In this document: piece after piece, positions 1-8,121 of the stretch
Layout of the letters: the number at the start of each line of letters is the position of its first letter
How positions within the stretch are numbered: position 1 is the first letter of the stretch
DNA from: Miltoncostaea sp050250915
GTDB taxonomy: Bacteria > Actinomycetota > Thermoleophilia > Miltoncostaeales > Miltoncostaeaceae
Assembly: GCA_050250915.1 (NCBI GenBank)
Contig: JBFWNT010000008.1
Location: 1 to 64,000 of the forward strand
DNA length: 64,000 nt
Direction of reading: 5' to 3'
Notes under the pieces: model-generated
The model's database searches: none
The model's input: only the letters and a program-made list of their open reading frames with translations
Told to the model about the DNA's origin: nothing
Made by a program: the position numbers and the translations under genes

Positions 1-2
1 CC

Positions 3-458
3 TCCTTCCAGCTCCCTGTTCACCGCGAGTGTCACTCGCCGAGCGGTTGGAGGTCTCGTTCATGCCATCTGTGCGAAGCCCACCGGGACCCGGAGTGGCT
101 GCGCTCCCGGGCGGGGCGGGACCTGGTGGTGTCGCTGCGGGCGGTGTGGAGGGCGGCGAACTGCCTGACCTCACGCCGTTCCCGGGCCTTGGATCTGTTC
201 CGGCAGGGGGTGCTCTCCTCCCACCGCACCCGCACCCTCCCCGGCTCCTACTCCTGGAAAGCCCTCCGCAGGGAAGCGGAAGGTCGCTTCGCCGCCGGTG
301 AGTCACCCGCGGTCGTCATCGACCAGATCCGAGCGCGGGAGCTCGACCGCCCCGGGCCACAGCATCCGCCTTCGGTGCAGACGATGCGCCGCTGGTTCCG
401 CGACGGACGGTGGCGCGGGTCGGGCGGTCCGGGCGGAGGCCCCGGCCCGCCCCCGGGA
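3..458 (+). CDS. 5'-truncated HTH/zinc-motif ORF, possibly transposase-related
   Basis: The frame is open from the window edge, so the true start lies outside. It shows a Cys/His cluster (ECHSPSGW...CHLCEAH) followed by basic helices that end in a helix-turn-helix-like stretch (QTMRRWFRDGRWR). I do not recognise the family; a zinc ribbon plus HTH would fit a transposase N-terminus or a small phage-type DNA-binding protein. The same frame stays open to 1304, but past about 440 it runs antisense to the stress-protein gene and becomes Gly/Pro/Arg-rich shadow sequence. The real 3' end is therefore unknown, and the gene may be a remnant that has lost its stop codon. Confidence 0.35.
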
Positions 459-863
459 TCACCCGGGCCGGACGAGGACGACGGTGGGGGCGGCGCGCTC
501 CAGGACCGCGTCGATCTGGGCCTTCGCCCCGTTGCAGGGCGTCTCCCGCCCCGCCTGGATCACGATCGCGTCGTAGCGCTCCGCCGCGACGGCGTGGAGG
601 ACGGCCTCCGAGAACGACCGCGCGCGCAGGCGCCTCGTCCCCACCGCCGCGACCCCCGCCACGCTCCCCTCATCGGCGCCCGAGGCCACGTCCCACGTGG
701 GGGGACCCCCCGTCTCGAGAGGCTCGGAATGCGGGACGACCGTGACGGAGGCCAGCACGACCTCACCATCGGACCCGGCGAGCGCCGCCGCATGGGCGAG
801 GGCCTCGGCGGGACACTCCAACTCACTGGGAACGAGCACACGGCGCCTGATCATCACGCTCAC
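459..863 (-). CDS. Universal stress protein (UspA-like) domain protein
   Basis: A 134-residue single-domain protein with the alternating beta/alpha pattern of the Usp fold. The first strand is RRRVLVPSE, a central segment reads AERYDAIVIQAGRE, and the end is TVVLVRPG. The usual ATP-binding glycine motif (G-x2-G-x9-G-S/T) is not obvious: the segment is RETPCNGAKAQIDAVLERA, so it may belong to the non-ATP-binding group. The start could be GTG/ATG at residue 1 or Met4. It lies opposite an incomplete ORF on the left and is divergent from the membrane protein at 1010. Such proteins usually modulate stress or dormancy responses in the cytoplasm; no specific role can be read here. Confidence 0.72.
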   Translation of the reverse strand: MSVMIRRRVLVPSELECPAEALAHAAALAGSDGEVVLASVTVVPHSEPLETGGPPTWDVASGADEGSVAGVAAVGTRRLRARSFSEAVLHAVAAERYDAIVIQAGRETPCNGAKAQIDAVLERAAPTVVLVRPG

Positions 864-1009
864 CCCCGGGGAAGGCTCGGCGGGCCAGACGGCCGAAGCC
901 TACGTCCGCGGACACGGCGCGTCATCCCCCTCCACGCCGTCCGAACGTCCCGGATCGCGCCCACCCCTCGGGGAGTGTGCAAACGGTTGCGGAAGCGCAC
1001 CGTGGGCTC

Positions 1010-1630
1010 ATGGAACGGACCGCGCTCGACGACCTCGGCCTGGGCGCGCTCGCGCTGCTCCGCACCGCCGGGTGGGTCTACGGGCTGCTCGTCGCCGTCG
1101 CCGCGGCCACGACGCGGCTCGACACCCCGCCCTCCCTCGCCGCCGGGCTCGTCCTCCCCCTCGCCCCCCTCATCCTCACTGCCGTCGCGGCGCACCTGCT
1201 CGCCTCCCGCGGCCGCCGCCTGCGCGTCGTCCCCTTCGCGCTCGCGGCCACCGCCGCCGCCGTCGGGGCGCTCGCCGTGCACCGCGCCGGCGGGGACGGC
1301 GTGACCGACCTCGCGCTCGCCGCCCTCGCCATCGCCGCCACCGGCGTCGCGCTGGCGCTCCTCGGGCCCGCCGACGGGGCGTGTGGTACCAACCCTCGAT
1401 GGCCACGCGACACGGAGGGGCACCCGAGCCCGACGCCACCCGCCCCGCCGACCCCCGCGTCCGGCGCGACAACGCGCGTCGCGCCATGGCCCTCTTCCGG
1501 CCCTACCGGCTGCGCCTCAGCGCCGTCCTCGGCCTCATCGCCATCGCCGCCGGGCTGGACATCATCTCGCCGTTCCTCCTCAGGGCCGTCCTCGACACCG
1601 CCATCCCGGAGCGGAACAACGCCCTCCTGA
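1010..1630 (+). CDS. Small multi-pass membrane protein, 3' end uncertain
   Basis: From ATG 1010 (an in-frame GTG lies at 977) the first ~120 residues form four strongly hydrophobic segments: LGALALLRTAGWVYGLLVAV, LAAGLVLPLAPLILTAVAAHL, VVPFALAATAAAVGALAV and LALAALAIAATGVALALLG. After about residue 123 the frame turns Ser/Pro/Arg-rich and overlaps the first 230 bp of the ABC transporter, which is unlikely to be real protein. The genuine C-terminus is probably near 1380. A frameshift there would also put the protein directly into the transporter frame, whose upstream reading is GVWYQPSM. Function unknown; tight spacing suggests co-transcription with the exporter. Confidence 0.5.
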   Translation: MERTALDDLGLGALALLRTAGWVYGLLVAVAAATTRLDTPPSLAAGLVLPLAPLILTAVAAHLLASRGRRLRVVPFALAATAAAVGALAVHRAGGDGVTDLALAALAIAATGVALALLGPADGACGTNPRWPRDTEGHPSPTPPAPPTPASGATTRVAPWPSSGPTGCASAPSSASSPSPPGWTSSRRSSSGPSSTPPSRSGTTPS

Positions 1631-3210
1631 CCGCCCTCGTCGGCGGCATGGTCCTCATCGCCGTCGTCACCGGCGTGCTCGGCGTCTACCAGACGCTCCT
1701 CTCCAACCAGGTCGGCCAGCGCGTGATGCACGACCTGCGCGCCGCCGTCTACCGGCACCTCCAGCGCCTGTCGCTCGCGTTCTTCACCCGCACCCGCACC
1801 GGCGAGGTGCAGTCGCGGATCGCCAGCGACATCGGCGGCGTCCAGAACGTCGTCACCTCCACGGCGACGTCCATCGTCTCCAACGTCACCACCGTCATCG
1901 CGAGCGTCATCGCGATGTTCTTCCTCGACTGGCGCCTCGCCGTCTTCTCACTCGGCCTGCTGCCGTTCTTCGTCATCCTCACCCGCCGGGTGGGCGCGGA
2001 GCGGCGGCGCATCACCACCACCCGCCAGGAGACGATCGCCGACATGTCGAGCATCGTGCAGGAGTCCCTGTCGGTCTCCGGGATCCTGCTCGGCAAGACG
2101 ATGGGCCGGTCCGACGCCCTCGCCGACCGCTTCGAGACCGAGTCCGCCCGGCTGGCGGAGCTCGAGGTGCGCCAGCGGATGGCCGGCCGCTGGGTCATGG
2201 CGTCGATCGGGACGAGCTTCGCGGTGATGCCCGCCGCGGTCTACTGGTTCGCCGGGCAGTCGTGGGCGGGGTCGGCCGTCACCATCGGCACCGTCGTCGC
2301 CTTCACCACCCTCCAGGTGCGCCTGTTCCGCCCCATCATGTCGCTGCTGTCGGTGCAGATCGACGTGCAGACGGCCCTCGCCCTGTTCGACCGGATCTTC
2401 GAGTACCTCGACCTGCCGGTGGAGATCGAGGAGCACACCGACCCCGTCGAGCTCGACCGCGCCACCCTCCGCGGCGAGGTCGCCTTCGAGGACGTCTCGT
2501 TCTCCTACGGCGGCGCCGAGCGCCCGACCCTCGACGACGTGAGCCTCACCGTCCCCGCCGGCACCACCACCGCCATCGTCGGGGAGACCGGCTCCGGCAA
2601 GACGACGCTCGGCTACCTCGTCGCCCGCCTCTACGACGCCGACGGCGGACGCGTCACCATCGACGGCCACGACGTCCGCGACCTCGGCTTCGCCTCCCTC
2701 GCCGACGCCGTCGGCGTGGTGTCGCAGGAGACGTACCTCGTCCACGCCACCGTGCGGGAGAACATCCGCTTCGCCCGCCCCGAGGCGACCGACGCGGAGA
2801 TCGAGACCGCCGCGCAGGCCGCGCGCATCCACCACGTCATCTCGGCCCTCCCCGAGGGCTATGACACCGTCGTCGGCGAGCGCGGCTACCGCTTCTCCGG
2901 CGGCGAGAAGCAGCGCATCGCGATCGCCCGGACCGTGCTGCGCAACCCGCCGATCCTGGTGCTGGACGAGGCGACCAGCGCCCTCGACACCGAGACCGAG
3001 CGCGCCGTGCAGGAGGCCCTGGAGCGCCTGTCGGAGGGCCGCACCGTCATCGCGATCGCCCACCGCCTCTCCACGGTGCGCGACGCCGAGCAGATCGTGG
3101 TGCTCGACCACGGGCGCATCGTGGAGCGCGGCACCCACGACGAGCTGGCCGCGCTGGGCGGCCCCTACACCGCGATGCTCACCGGGGCCGGGGAGCTCGA
3201 GCCCGCCTGA
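1399..3210 (+). CDS. ABC exporter half-transporter (fused permease and ATPase)
   Basis: 603 residues. The N-terminal half (about 35-320) is a six-helix type-1 ABC exporter membrane domain. The C-terminal half is the nucleotide-binding domain, with Walker A GETGSGKTT near 395, ABC signature FSGGEKQR near 500, Walker B ILVLDEATSAL near 520 and the H-loop AIAHRLS near 555. All catalytic motifs are intact. Subfamily B (MsbA/BmrA-like) exporters work as dimers and use ATP to move lipids, drugs or peptides out of the cytoplasm; the substrate cannot be inferred. The ATG at 1399 (MATRHGGAPEP) is chosen because the longer frame upstream is antisense shadow. A TetR gene converges on its 3' end with an 18-bp gap, so it may or may not control this gene. 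Confidence 0.93.
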   Translation: MATRHGGAPEPDATRPADPRVRRDNARRAMALFRPYRLRLSAVLGLIAIAAGLDIISPFLLRAVLDTAIPERNNALLTALVGGMVLIAVVTGVLGVYQTLLSNQVGQRVMHDLRAAVYRHLQRLSLAFFTRTRTGEVQSRIASDIGGVQNVVTSTATSIVSNVTTVIASVIAMFFLDWRLAVFSLGLLPFFVILTRRVGAERRRITTTRQETIADMSSIVQESLSVSGILLGKTMGRSDALADRFETESARLAELEVRQRMAGRWVMASIGTSFAVMPAAVYWFAGQSWAGSAVTIGTVVAFTTLQVRLFRPIMSLLSVQIDVQTALALFDRIFEYLDLPVEIEEHTDPVELDRATLRGEVAFEDVSFSYGGAERPTLDDVSLTVPAGTTTAIVGETGSGKTTLGYLVARLYDADGGRVTIDGHDVRDLGFASLADAVGVVSQETYLVHATVRENIRFARPEATDAEIETAAQAARIHHVISALPEGYDTVVGERGYRFSGGEKQRIAIARTVLRNPPILVLDEATSALDTETERAVQEALERLSEGRTVIAIAHRLSTVRDAEQIVVLDHGRIVERGTHDELAALGGPYTAMLTGAGELEPA

Positions 3211-3228
3211 GCCGGCGGACGGGCGCGG

Positions 3229-3870
3229 TCAGTCGCCCCGGTCGGCGTCCCGCAGCGCGCGGATGCCCGCGGCGATGAACACCACGGCCCGGTCGACGGC
3301 CGCCAGGGCCTCGGCCCGCCACGCCTCCAGGTCGGCGGGCGGCCCCGCCTCCTGCCCGTAGCGGTCGAGCGTCTCCAGGATCGCGGTCGTCGCGGCGGCC
3401 GCCATCCGCGGCTCCAGCGCGTCCGGCGGCCGCCCCAGGTCCTGGGCGATCGCGTCCGCCAGCAGCTCCCACACCCGCTCCTTGTTGCGCGCCTTCAGCG
3501 CGCAGAGCCCCTCGTCGGCGGCGATGACGCTCCCGCGCACGCGCATCTCGGCCTCCCGGCCCGCCCACTCCCCGAGCATGTCCTCCATCCACGCGCGCAG
3601 CGCCTCCGGGGCGGTCTCGTGGGCGGGGCGGCTCGTGATGCGCGCCTCCAGCCGCCCGAACCACTCCCCCTGGTCGAGGAAGATCAGCTCCTCCTTCGAC
3701 GCGAAGTAGCCGAAGACGGTGCGGGGCGAGACGTCGGCGGCCGCGGCGATCTGGGCGATCGTGGTCGCGGCGTAGCCCTGGCGCTCGAACAGGTCCAGCG
3801 CGGCGGCGGCGATCGCCTCGCGCGTCTGGCGCTTCTTCCGCTCTCGGAGCCCCTCCGGCTCGGGGTCCAC
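3229..3870 (-). CDS. TetR-family transcriptional regulator
   Basis: The N-terminal HTH is typical (ALDLFERQGYAATTIAQIAAAADVSPRTVFGYFASKEEL). A ~150-residue helical ligand domain follows, with a TetR_C-like segment ending DRAVVFIAAGIRAL. The longest frame starts at TTG 3897, but that codon lies inside a perfect inverted repeat that looks like the operator. The in-frame GTG at 3870 (VDPEPEGLRERKKRQ) is therefore preferred and gives 213 residues. It is divergent from the MMPL transporter across about 120 bp, so autorepression together with control of that transporter is the simplest reading. The inducer is unknown. Confidence 0.88.
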   Translation of the reverse strand: MDPEPEGLRERKKRQTREAIAAAALDLFERQGYAATTIAQIAAAADVSPRTVFGYFASKEELIFLDQGEWFGRLEARITSRPAHETAPEALRAWMEDMLGEWAGREAEMRVRGSVIAADEGLCALKARNKERVWELLADAIAQDLGRPPDALEPRMAAAATTAILETLDRYGQEAGPPADLEAWRAEALAAVDRAVVFIAAGIRALRDADRGD

Positions 3871-3896
3871 GGCGGGCGGTTGCGGGGCGGTCGTCA

Positions 3897-3919
3897 AAAG
3901 TTATCCTCGACGTAACTTT
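3897..3919. promoter_or_regulatory. Perfect inverted repeat, probable TetR operator
   Basis: AAAGTTA (3897-3903), a 9-nt spacer, then TAACTTT (3913-3919): a perfect 7-bp inverted repeat in an AT-rich pocket of otherwise very GC-rich DNA. It lies between the divergent TetR and MMPL genes. Its size and place match a TetR dimer site. Its left arm begins on the first possible TTG codon of the regulator, which argues for the downstream GTG start. Confidence 0.65.
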
Positions 3920-3993
3920 GCAGGCTCAGACATTTTGCATGGTCTGCTAGCTTCCCGCCCTTCGACCGGTCACCACACGATACGGAACGGACG

Positions 3994-6183
3994 ATGTCGA
4001 ACCTGCTCGCACGGCTCGCACGATCCCTCACGACCCACTGGAAGCGGAGCCTCGTGGCGGCCATCGCCGTGCTGGTGCTGGTGGGCGCCGCGGCCGCCGC
4101 CGGTGGCAAGGCCGCCGACGACTTCTCGGTGCCGGGCGCCGAGTCGCAGAAGGCGGTCGACCTCTTCCGCGCGCACAGCCCCGCCTTCGCCGGCGCCGAC
4201 GCCCAGCTGGTCTTCAGCGTCGACCAGGGCACCATCCGCGACCCCGCCAACCGGCAGGCGATCCAGGGCGCGCTGGACGAGGTGGCCGCCCTCCCGGACG
4301 TGGAGGAGGTCTCCGACCCGTTCGCCACGGGCGGAAACGTCTCGGCGGACGGCCGGATCGCGTCGGTGGACGTGCGCTACGGCGTGGAGGTGACCGACCT
4401 CGAGACGTCCGACGGCAAGGCCCTGGAGGCCGCGGCGCGCACGGCCGAGACCGGCGGCGTCGACGTCGCGATGCGCGGCCAGGTGATCGACCTGGCGTCG
4501 CAGCAGGACGCCCCCGTCGGCGAGCTGATCGGCGTGGCCGTGGCGATCGTGCTGCTCACGCTGCTGTTCCGCTCTCTGGCCGCGATGGCCGCGACGCTGA
4601 TCGGCGCGCTGATCGGCGTGGCCGTCGGCCAGATGCTGCTGGGCGCGCTGGCGCAACCGCTGGGGCTGCCCGACTTCGCCACCATCATCGCCGTGATGCT
4701 GGGCCTCGGCGCGGGCATCGACTACGCGCTGCTCATCATCGCCCGCTACCGCGAGCAGGTGGCCGCGGGCGACAGCGTGGCCGACGCCTCCGCCAAGTCG
4801 GCGGCCACGTCGGGCGCCTCGGTGGTGGCCGCGGGCCTGATCGTGATGGTCGCGATCGCCGGCCTGCTGCTCATCGGCATCCCGCTCATCGGCAAGCTGG
4901 GCCTGGGCGCCGCGATCGGCGTCGCCGCGGTCGTCATCTCGGCCATCACGATCCTGCCGATCATGATCGGGGCCCTCTCCCGCTGGCTGAAGCCGAAGAA
5001 GCCGGAGCACACGCGGCCGTCGGAGGGCTTCCAGAAGTGGGGCCGCCTGGTGACCGCCCGGCCGTGGGTGTCGATCGCGCTCGGCGTCGCCGTGCTGATC
5101 GTGTTCGCCCTGCCGGTCATGAACATGCGCCTGGGCCAGCCGGACGACGGCAACCAGCCGACCTCCACCACCCAGCGCCAGGCCTACGACAAGCTGAGCG
5201 AGGCGTTCGGGCCGGGCTCCAACGGGCCGTTCCTGCTCGCCGTGGACACGCCGAAGGGCGACGCCGACACGGCCGCGCAGCTCACCGCGCTGGAGGACGC
5301 CGTCCGCGCCACGCCGGGGATCGCCTCGGTGGCGCCGGCGCTGCCAAGCACCGACGGCGAGATGGCCACGATCTTCGCGACGCCGACCACGGCGCCTCAG
5401 GACGCGCGGACCAGCGACCTGCTGGCGACGCTGCGGTCGGACGTGATCCCGGGCGCCGTGGCGGGCACGCCCCTGCGGGTCTACGTGGGCGGCAACACCG
5501 CCGGCTTCGAGGACTTCTCCGACAAGGTGGCGTCGCGCCTGCCGCTGTTCATCGCGGCGGTCATCGGGCTGTCGGTGCTGCTGCTGATCATGGCGTTCCG
5601 CTCGCTGCTGATCCCGCTGGTGTCGGCCGTCTTCAACATCCTCTCGGTGCTGGCGGCCTACGGCGTGGTGGTGGCCGTCTTCCAGAACGGCATCGGCGCC
5701 AGCCTGATCGGCGCCGACAGCGACGTCCCCGTCGTGTCGTTCGTTCCGGTCATGCTCTTCGCGATCCTGTTCGGGCTGAGCATGGACTACAACGTGTTCC
5801 TGCTCTCACGGGTCCACGAGGCCTACAACGAGGGCGACCGCCCGCGCGAGAGCGTCATCCACGGGATGTCGCGCATCGGCAAGGTCATCCTGTTCGCCGG
5901 CCTGATCATGGCGTCGGTGTTCCTGGCCTTCGTCACCCAGCCGGACGTCATCGCCAAGATGATGGGGCTCGGCCTGGGCCTCGCGATCCTGATCGACGTG
6001 CTGATCGTGCGGCTCGTCGTGGCACCCGCCGTGGTGACCCTGCTCGGCGACCGGGCGTGGTGGCTGCCGGCGTGGCTCGACAGGATCCTCCCCAACGTGT
6101 CCCTCGAGGGGCACCTGGTGGAGGGCCGCGACGGACGGGCCCCCTCGGACCGGGAGGCCGCGCCCTCCCCGGGCGCCGGCTAG
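3994..6183 (+). CDS. MMPL/RND-superfamily transporter
   Basis: 729 residues with the two-fold layout of the actinobacterial MMPL family. An N-terminal helix (RSLVAAIAVLVLVGAAAAA) leads to a soluble porter-like loop, then helices with GLGAGIDYALLIIARYREQ, a second large loop starting with MNMRLGQPDDGNQPTS, and a second helix bundle containing LFGLSMDYNVFLLSRVHEAY. The paired G-x-D-Y motifs carry the Asp-Tyr residues linked to proton coupling in MmpL proteins. Members export lipids, siderophores or drugs across the inner membrane. It is divergent from the TetR gene at 3870 and its stop overlaps, tail to tail, the stop of another TetR gene. Substrate unknown; efflux or envelope-lipid export is likely. 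Confidence 0.93.
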   Translation: MSNLLARLARSLTTHWKRSLVAAIAVLVLVGAAAAAGGKAADDFSVPGAESQKAVDLFRAHSPAFAGADAQLVFSVDQGTIRDPANRQAIQGALDEVAALPDVEEVSDPFATGGNVSADGRIASVDVRYGVEVTDLETSDGKALEAAARTAETGGVDVAMRGQVIDLASQQDAPVGELIGVAVAIVLLTLLFRSLAAMAATLIGALIGVAVGQMLLGALAQPLGLPDFATIIAVMLGLGAGIDYALLIIARYREQVAAGDSVADASAKSAATSGASVVAAGLIVMVAIAGLLLIGIPLIGKLGLGAAIGVAAVVISAITILPIMIGALSRWLKPKKPEHTRPSEGFQKWGRLVTARPWVSIALGVAVLIVFALPVMNMRLGQPDDGNQPTSTTQRQAYDKLSEAFGPGSNGPFLLAVDTPKGDADTAAQLTALEDAVRATPGIASVAPALPSTDGEMATIFATPTTAPQDARTSDLLATLRSDVIPGAVAGTPLRVYVGGNTAGFEDFSDKVASRLPLFIAAVIGLSVLLLIMAFRSLLIPLVSAVFNILSVLAAYGVVVAVFQNGIGASLIGADSDVPVVSFVPVMLFAILFGLSMDYNVFLLSRVHEAYNEGDRPRESVIHGMSRIGKVILFAGLIMASVFLAFVTQPDVIAKMMGLGLGLAILIDVLIVRLVVAPAVVTLLGDRAWWLPAWLDRILPNVSLEGHLVEGRDGRAPSDREAAPSPGAG

Positions 6184-6782
6184 CCCGCGCCCGGCCGCGC
6201 CACGCCGGCCCGGGCGAGGCCGGCGTGGTGCGCGATCTCCTCGGGGTCGGCACCCTCGCCGCGCAGCACCATCGCGCGGACGAGGGTGGCGAGGAGCAGG
6301 TCGGCGAACGCCAGGGGGTCCAGGTCGTCCCGCGCGGCCCCGTCGGCGATGCCGCGCTCCAGGATCCGCCGGAGCCGGTCGCGCCGCGGTCCCAGGATGC
6401 TGCCGTCCAGCGACTCGGCGATGAGCTCGTCGGTGGCGGCCTCGAAGAGGGCGGAGCGCAGGAAGCGCGACTCGGGGCCCGTGACCAGGAGCTCTCGGTC
6501 GTCGAGCAGGGCCTCCTGGAGGGCGTCCTGGAACGTCGCGCCGGACGGGTCCCGCACGCCGCCCTCCAGGTCGGCGATGGCCGCGGCCATCACGTGCCGG
6601 CGGTCCGGCCAGCGCAGGTAGATCGTCGGCTTGCCCGTGCTCGAGCGGTCCGCGATCGCGGACATCGAGGCCCCGTGGATGCCCATCTCGCCCGCCACCT
6701 CACGCGCCGCGGCCAGGATGCGTCGATCTGCCCCGGGATCCCGCGGCCGACCGGGCTTGCGCCTCGGTGCGGATTCGCCCAT
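6180..6782 (-). CDS. TetR-family transcriptional regulator
   Basis: 200 residues. A basic tail (RRKPGRPRDPGADRRIL) leads into the HTH (MSAIADRSSTGKPTIYLRWPDRRHV). The C-terminal helices resemble the TetR_C domain with LDPLAFADLLLATLVRAMVLRG. The GRPRDP...KPTIYLRWP signature is shared with the short TetR gene at 10780-11166, so the two are probably related. The stop codon overlaps that of the MMPL transporter by 4 bp (CTAG). Convergent genes of this kind are often functionally linked, but no operator was seen. Confidence 0.88.
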   Translation of the reverse strand: MGESAPRRKPGRPRDPGADRRILAAAREVAGEMGIHGASMSAIADRSSTGKPTIYLRWPDRRHVMAAAIADLEGGVRDPSGATFQDALQEALLDDRELLVTGPESRFLRSALFEAATDELIAESLDGSILGPRRDRLRRILERGIADGAARDDLDPLAFADLLLATLVRAMVLRGEGADPEEIAHHAGLARAGVARPGAG

Positions 6783-6948
6783 TCACCGCTCCCGTGTCGT
6801 GTTACGGATTTCCGCCCTCGCGACGGGAGTCTACGCAGCATCTCCACGGAACCCTGTTGCGGATCGGTCCCGGATCTGCGCGAGATATTTCAGCCGACGA
6901 ACGTGACGCTTTCTCCGTTGTAGACTCGTATGGTCACGGTTCGTGCCC

Positions 6949-6962
6949 AGGAGGAACCCGTG
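6949..6962 (+). promoter_or_regulatory. Strong ribosome binding site deciding a GTG start
   Basis: AGGAGG (6949-6954) stands 5 nt before GTG 6960. The longer reading would use ATG 6930, which has no comparable site. This supports 6960 as the start of the first recombinase-like gene. Confidence 0.6.
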
Positions 6963-7415
6963 TCGTCCAGCACCGCCGAACGGGTCCACGCCCTCATCCG
7001 AGCCGTGCCCCCCGGCCCGGTGAGCTCCCGGAATCGCGCGCTTCTGGTGCTGGTGGCCGCCGGCGGACTGCGCCTGGAGGAGGCGCAGCGGCTGCGCCCG
7101 GAGGACGTGTGCCCGGTGTCCGGCGAGGTCACGGTTCGTGACCGACGTGGACGACCCCGGGGAACCGCGACGCTGGACCCCCTTGCGAGCGCCGTCGTGG
7201 ACGTCTGGCTCCACGAGCGCGAGGCGATGGGGCTCGACCGTAGCGCACCGCTCCTGTGCACGCTGGCCGGCGGACGCGTGAGCGACGCCTACGTCCGCAA
7301 GCTGCTCGCGACCCTCGCCGAGCGCGCCGGCGTGGACCCCTTCACCACCCGCAGCCTCCGGTTCACGCTCGTCGACGTGACCGGCACGCCCGTGGAGCCG
7401 CGCGGCCAGGGGTGA
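6960..7415 (+). CDS. Degenerate tyrosine-recombinase-like protein (short, no catalytic Tyr)
   Basis: 151 residues resembling the catalytic core of a phage-type integrase. Arm I is kept (AAGGLRLEEAQRLRPEDV, with the first Arg), and a beta-hairpin follows (EVTVRDRRGRPRGTATL). Further on, SDAYVRKLLATLAERAGVDP leads into RSLRFTLVDVTG, where the usual H-x-x-R box has Ser or Thr in place of His. The protein ends before the LGH and Tyr boxes. It should not recombine DNA by itself. It sits 49 bp upstream of a second, more complete relative in the same direction. Either a decaying integrase pair or a repurposed DNA-binding fold. Confidence 0.6.
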   Translation: MSSSTAERVHALIRAVPPGPVSSRNRALLVLVAAGGLRLEEAQRLRPEDVCPVSGEVTVRDRRGRPRGTATLDPLASAVVDVWLHEREAMGLDRSAPLLCTLAGGRVSDAYVRKLLATLAERAGVDPFTTRSLRFTLVDVTGTPVEPRGQG

Positions 7416-7464
7416 TGCCGGACCCCCTTGCCCGGGGAAGCCGCATGGTGGGAGGGTCGCCCGC

Positions 7465-8085
7465 ATGGCCGAACGGATGACGGTCGCGGTGCTGCAGGAG
7501 CACGAGGTCGCAGGCCTGCTGGACGAAGCGGGCGATTCTGCGGCCGGGCTGCGGATGGCGGCGCTCGTCGCGACGCTGTACCACGCCTGCCCGCGTCTCG
7601 GCGTCGCGCTGGGGATGGACGCCGCCGACGTCGACGTGACGGCCTCGCGCATGCGCCTGCGCGGACGGCGCGACTGGGACGTCACGCTGGAGGAGGCGCC
7701 GCTGGCGCGCCTGTCGCGGTGGATCGCGTGCCGCGCGGCGTACGACCTGGGGCCGGGTCCTCTGTTCTGCACCTTCGACGGCGCCCGGCTGGACGACTCG
7801 TACGTGCGGCGCGAGCTCGGCGCGCTGGGACGACGGGCCGGGGTGTCGGTGCCGGTCAGCGCCGAGGCCCTGCGCCGGGCGGGCGTCGCGCGCCTGATCG
7901 CGGGGGGCGTGGGCGACGACCGCCTGCAGCAGCGCCTGGATCACGGCCGCGCGGGCGTGACCGCCCGGTACCGCCGCCGCCTGGAGCCCGCCGCCGCCTT
8001 CCACCACGACGGCGAGGCCGCCCACATCATGGCCCCATGGCCCGCGCGGCCACGGCGCGACGGAGACGAGAAGGTGTCAACGTAG
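7465..8085 (+). CDS. Tyrosine-recombinase-like protein with altered His-x-x-Arg box
   Basis: 206 residues with the fold markers of a tyrosine recombinase catalytic domain. YHACPRLGVALGMDAADV is the arm-I region with Arg. LDDSYVRRELGALGRRAGV is followed by SAEALRRAGVARLIAGG, which occupies the H-x-x-R-H position with Ser for His. RLDHGRAGVTARYRR preserves a D/G-H and a C-terminal Tyr in the right places. It lacks an N-terminal SAM-like core-binding domain, so it is smaller than XerC/D (about 300 residues). A tail after the Tyr (PWPARPRRDGDEK) reaches the operators of the next gene. Activity is doubtful; a structural or regulatory role is possible. Confidence 0.6.
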   Translation: MAERMTVAVLQEHEVAGLLDEAGDSAAGLRMAALVATLYHACPRLGVALGMDAADVDVTASRMRLRGRRDWDVTLEEAPLARLSRWIACRAAYDLGPGPLFCTFDGARLDDSYVRRELGALGRRAGVSVPVSAEALRRAGVARLIAGGVGDDRLQQRLDHGRAGVTARYRRRLEPAAAFHHDGEAAHIMAPWPARPRRDGDEKVST

Positions 8086-8094
8086 GTTGACACC
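8073..8094. promoter_or_regulatory. Operator palindrome 1 (HTH/Clp-N operon)
   Basis: GGTGTCAAC, spacer GTAG, GTTGACACC: a perfect 9-bp inverted repeat. It overlaps the last codons of the preceding recombinase-like gene. The same 7-bp arms recur at 8103-8120, with centres 28 bp apart. Confidence 0.75.
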
Positions 8095-8102
8095 CTGCTG
8101 TC

Positions 8103-8120
8103 TGTCAACTACGGTTGACA
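8103..8120. promoter_or_regulatory. Operator palindrome 2 (HTH/Clp-N operon)
   Basis: TGTCAAC, spacer TACG, GTTGACA: a perfect 7-bp inverted repeat that ends one base before the ATG of the HTH gene. With its twin at 8073-8094 it forms a double operator over the likely promoter and start site, as in autoregulated operons. Confidence 0.75.
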
Positions 8121-8121
8121 C

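Noticed and set aside
126..1304. Long plus-strand frame of 392 codons
   Set aside because: Only its 5' part has protein character; the rest is Arg/Pro/Gly-rich antisense of two real genes.
5037..6923. Long plus-strand frame inside the MMPL gene
   Set aside because: Shadow frame with extreme Arg/Gly/Pro content and no domain.
6960..8085. Tyrosine-recombinase-like genes as the integrase of the island
   Set aside because: They lie more than 20 kb outside the island and lack catalytic residues.
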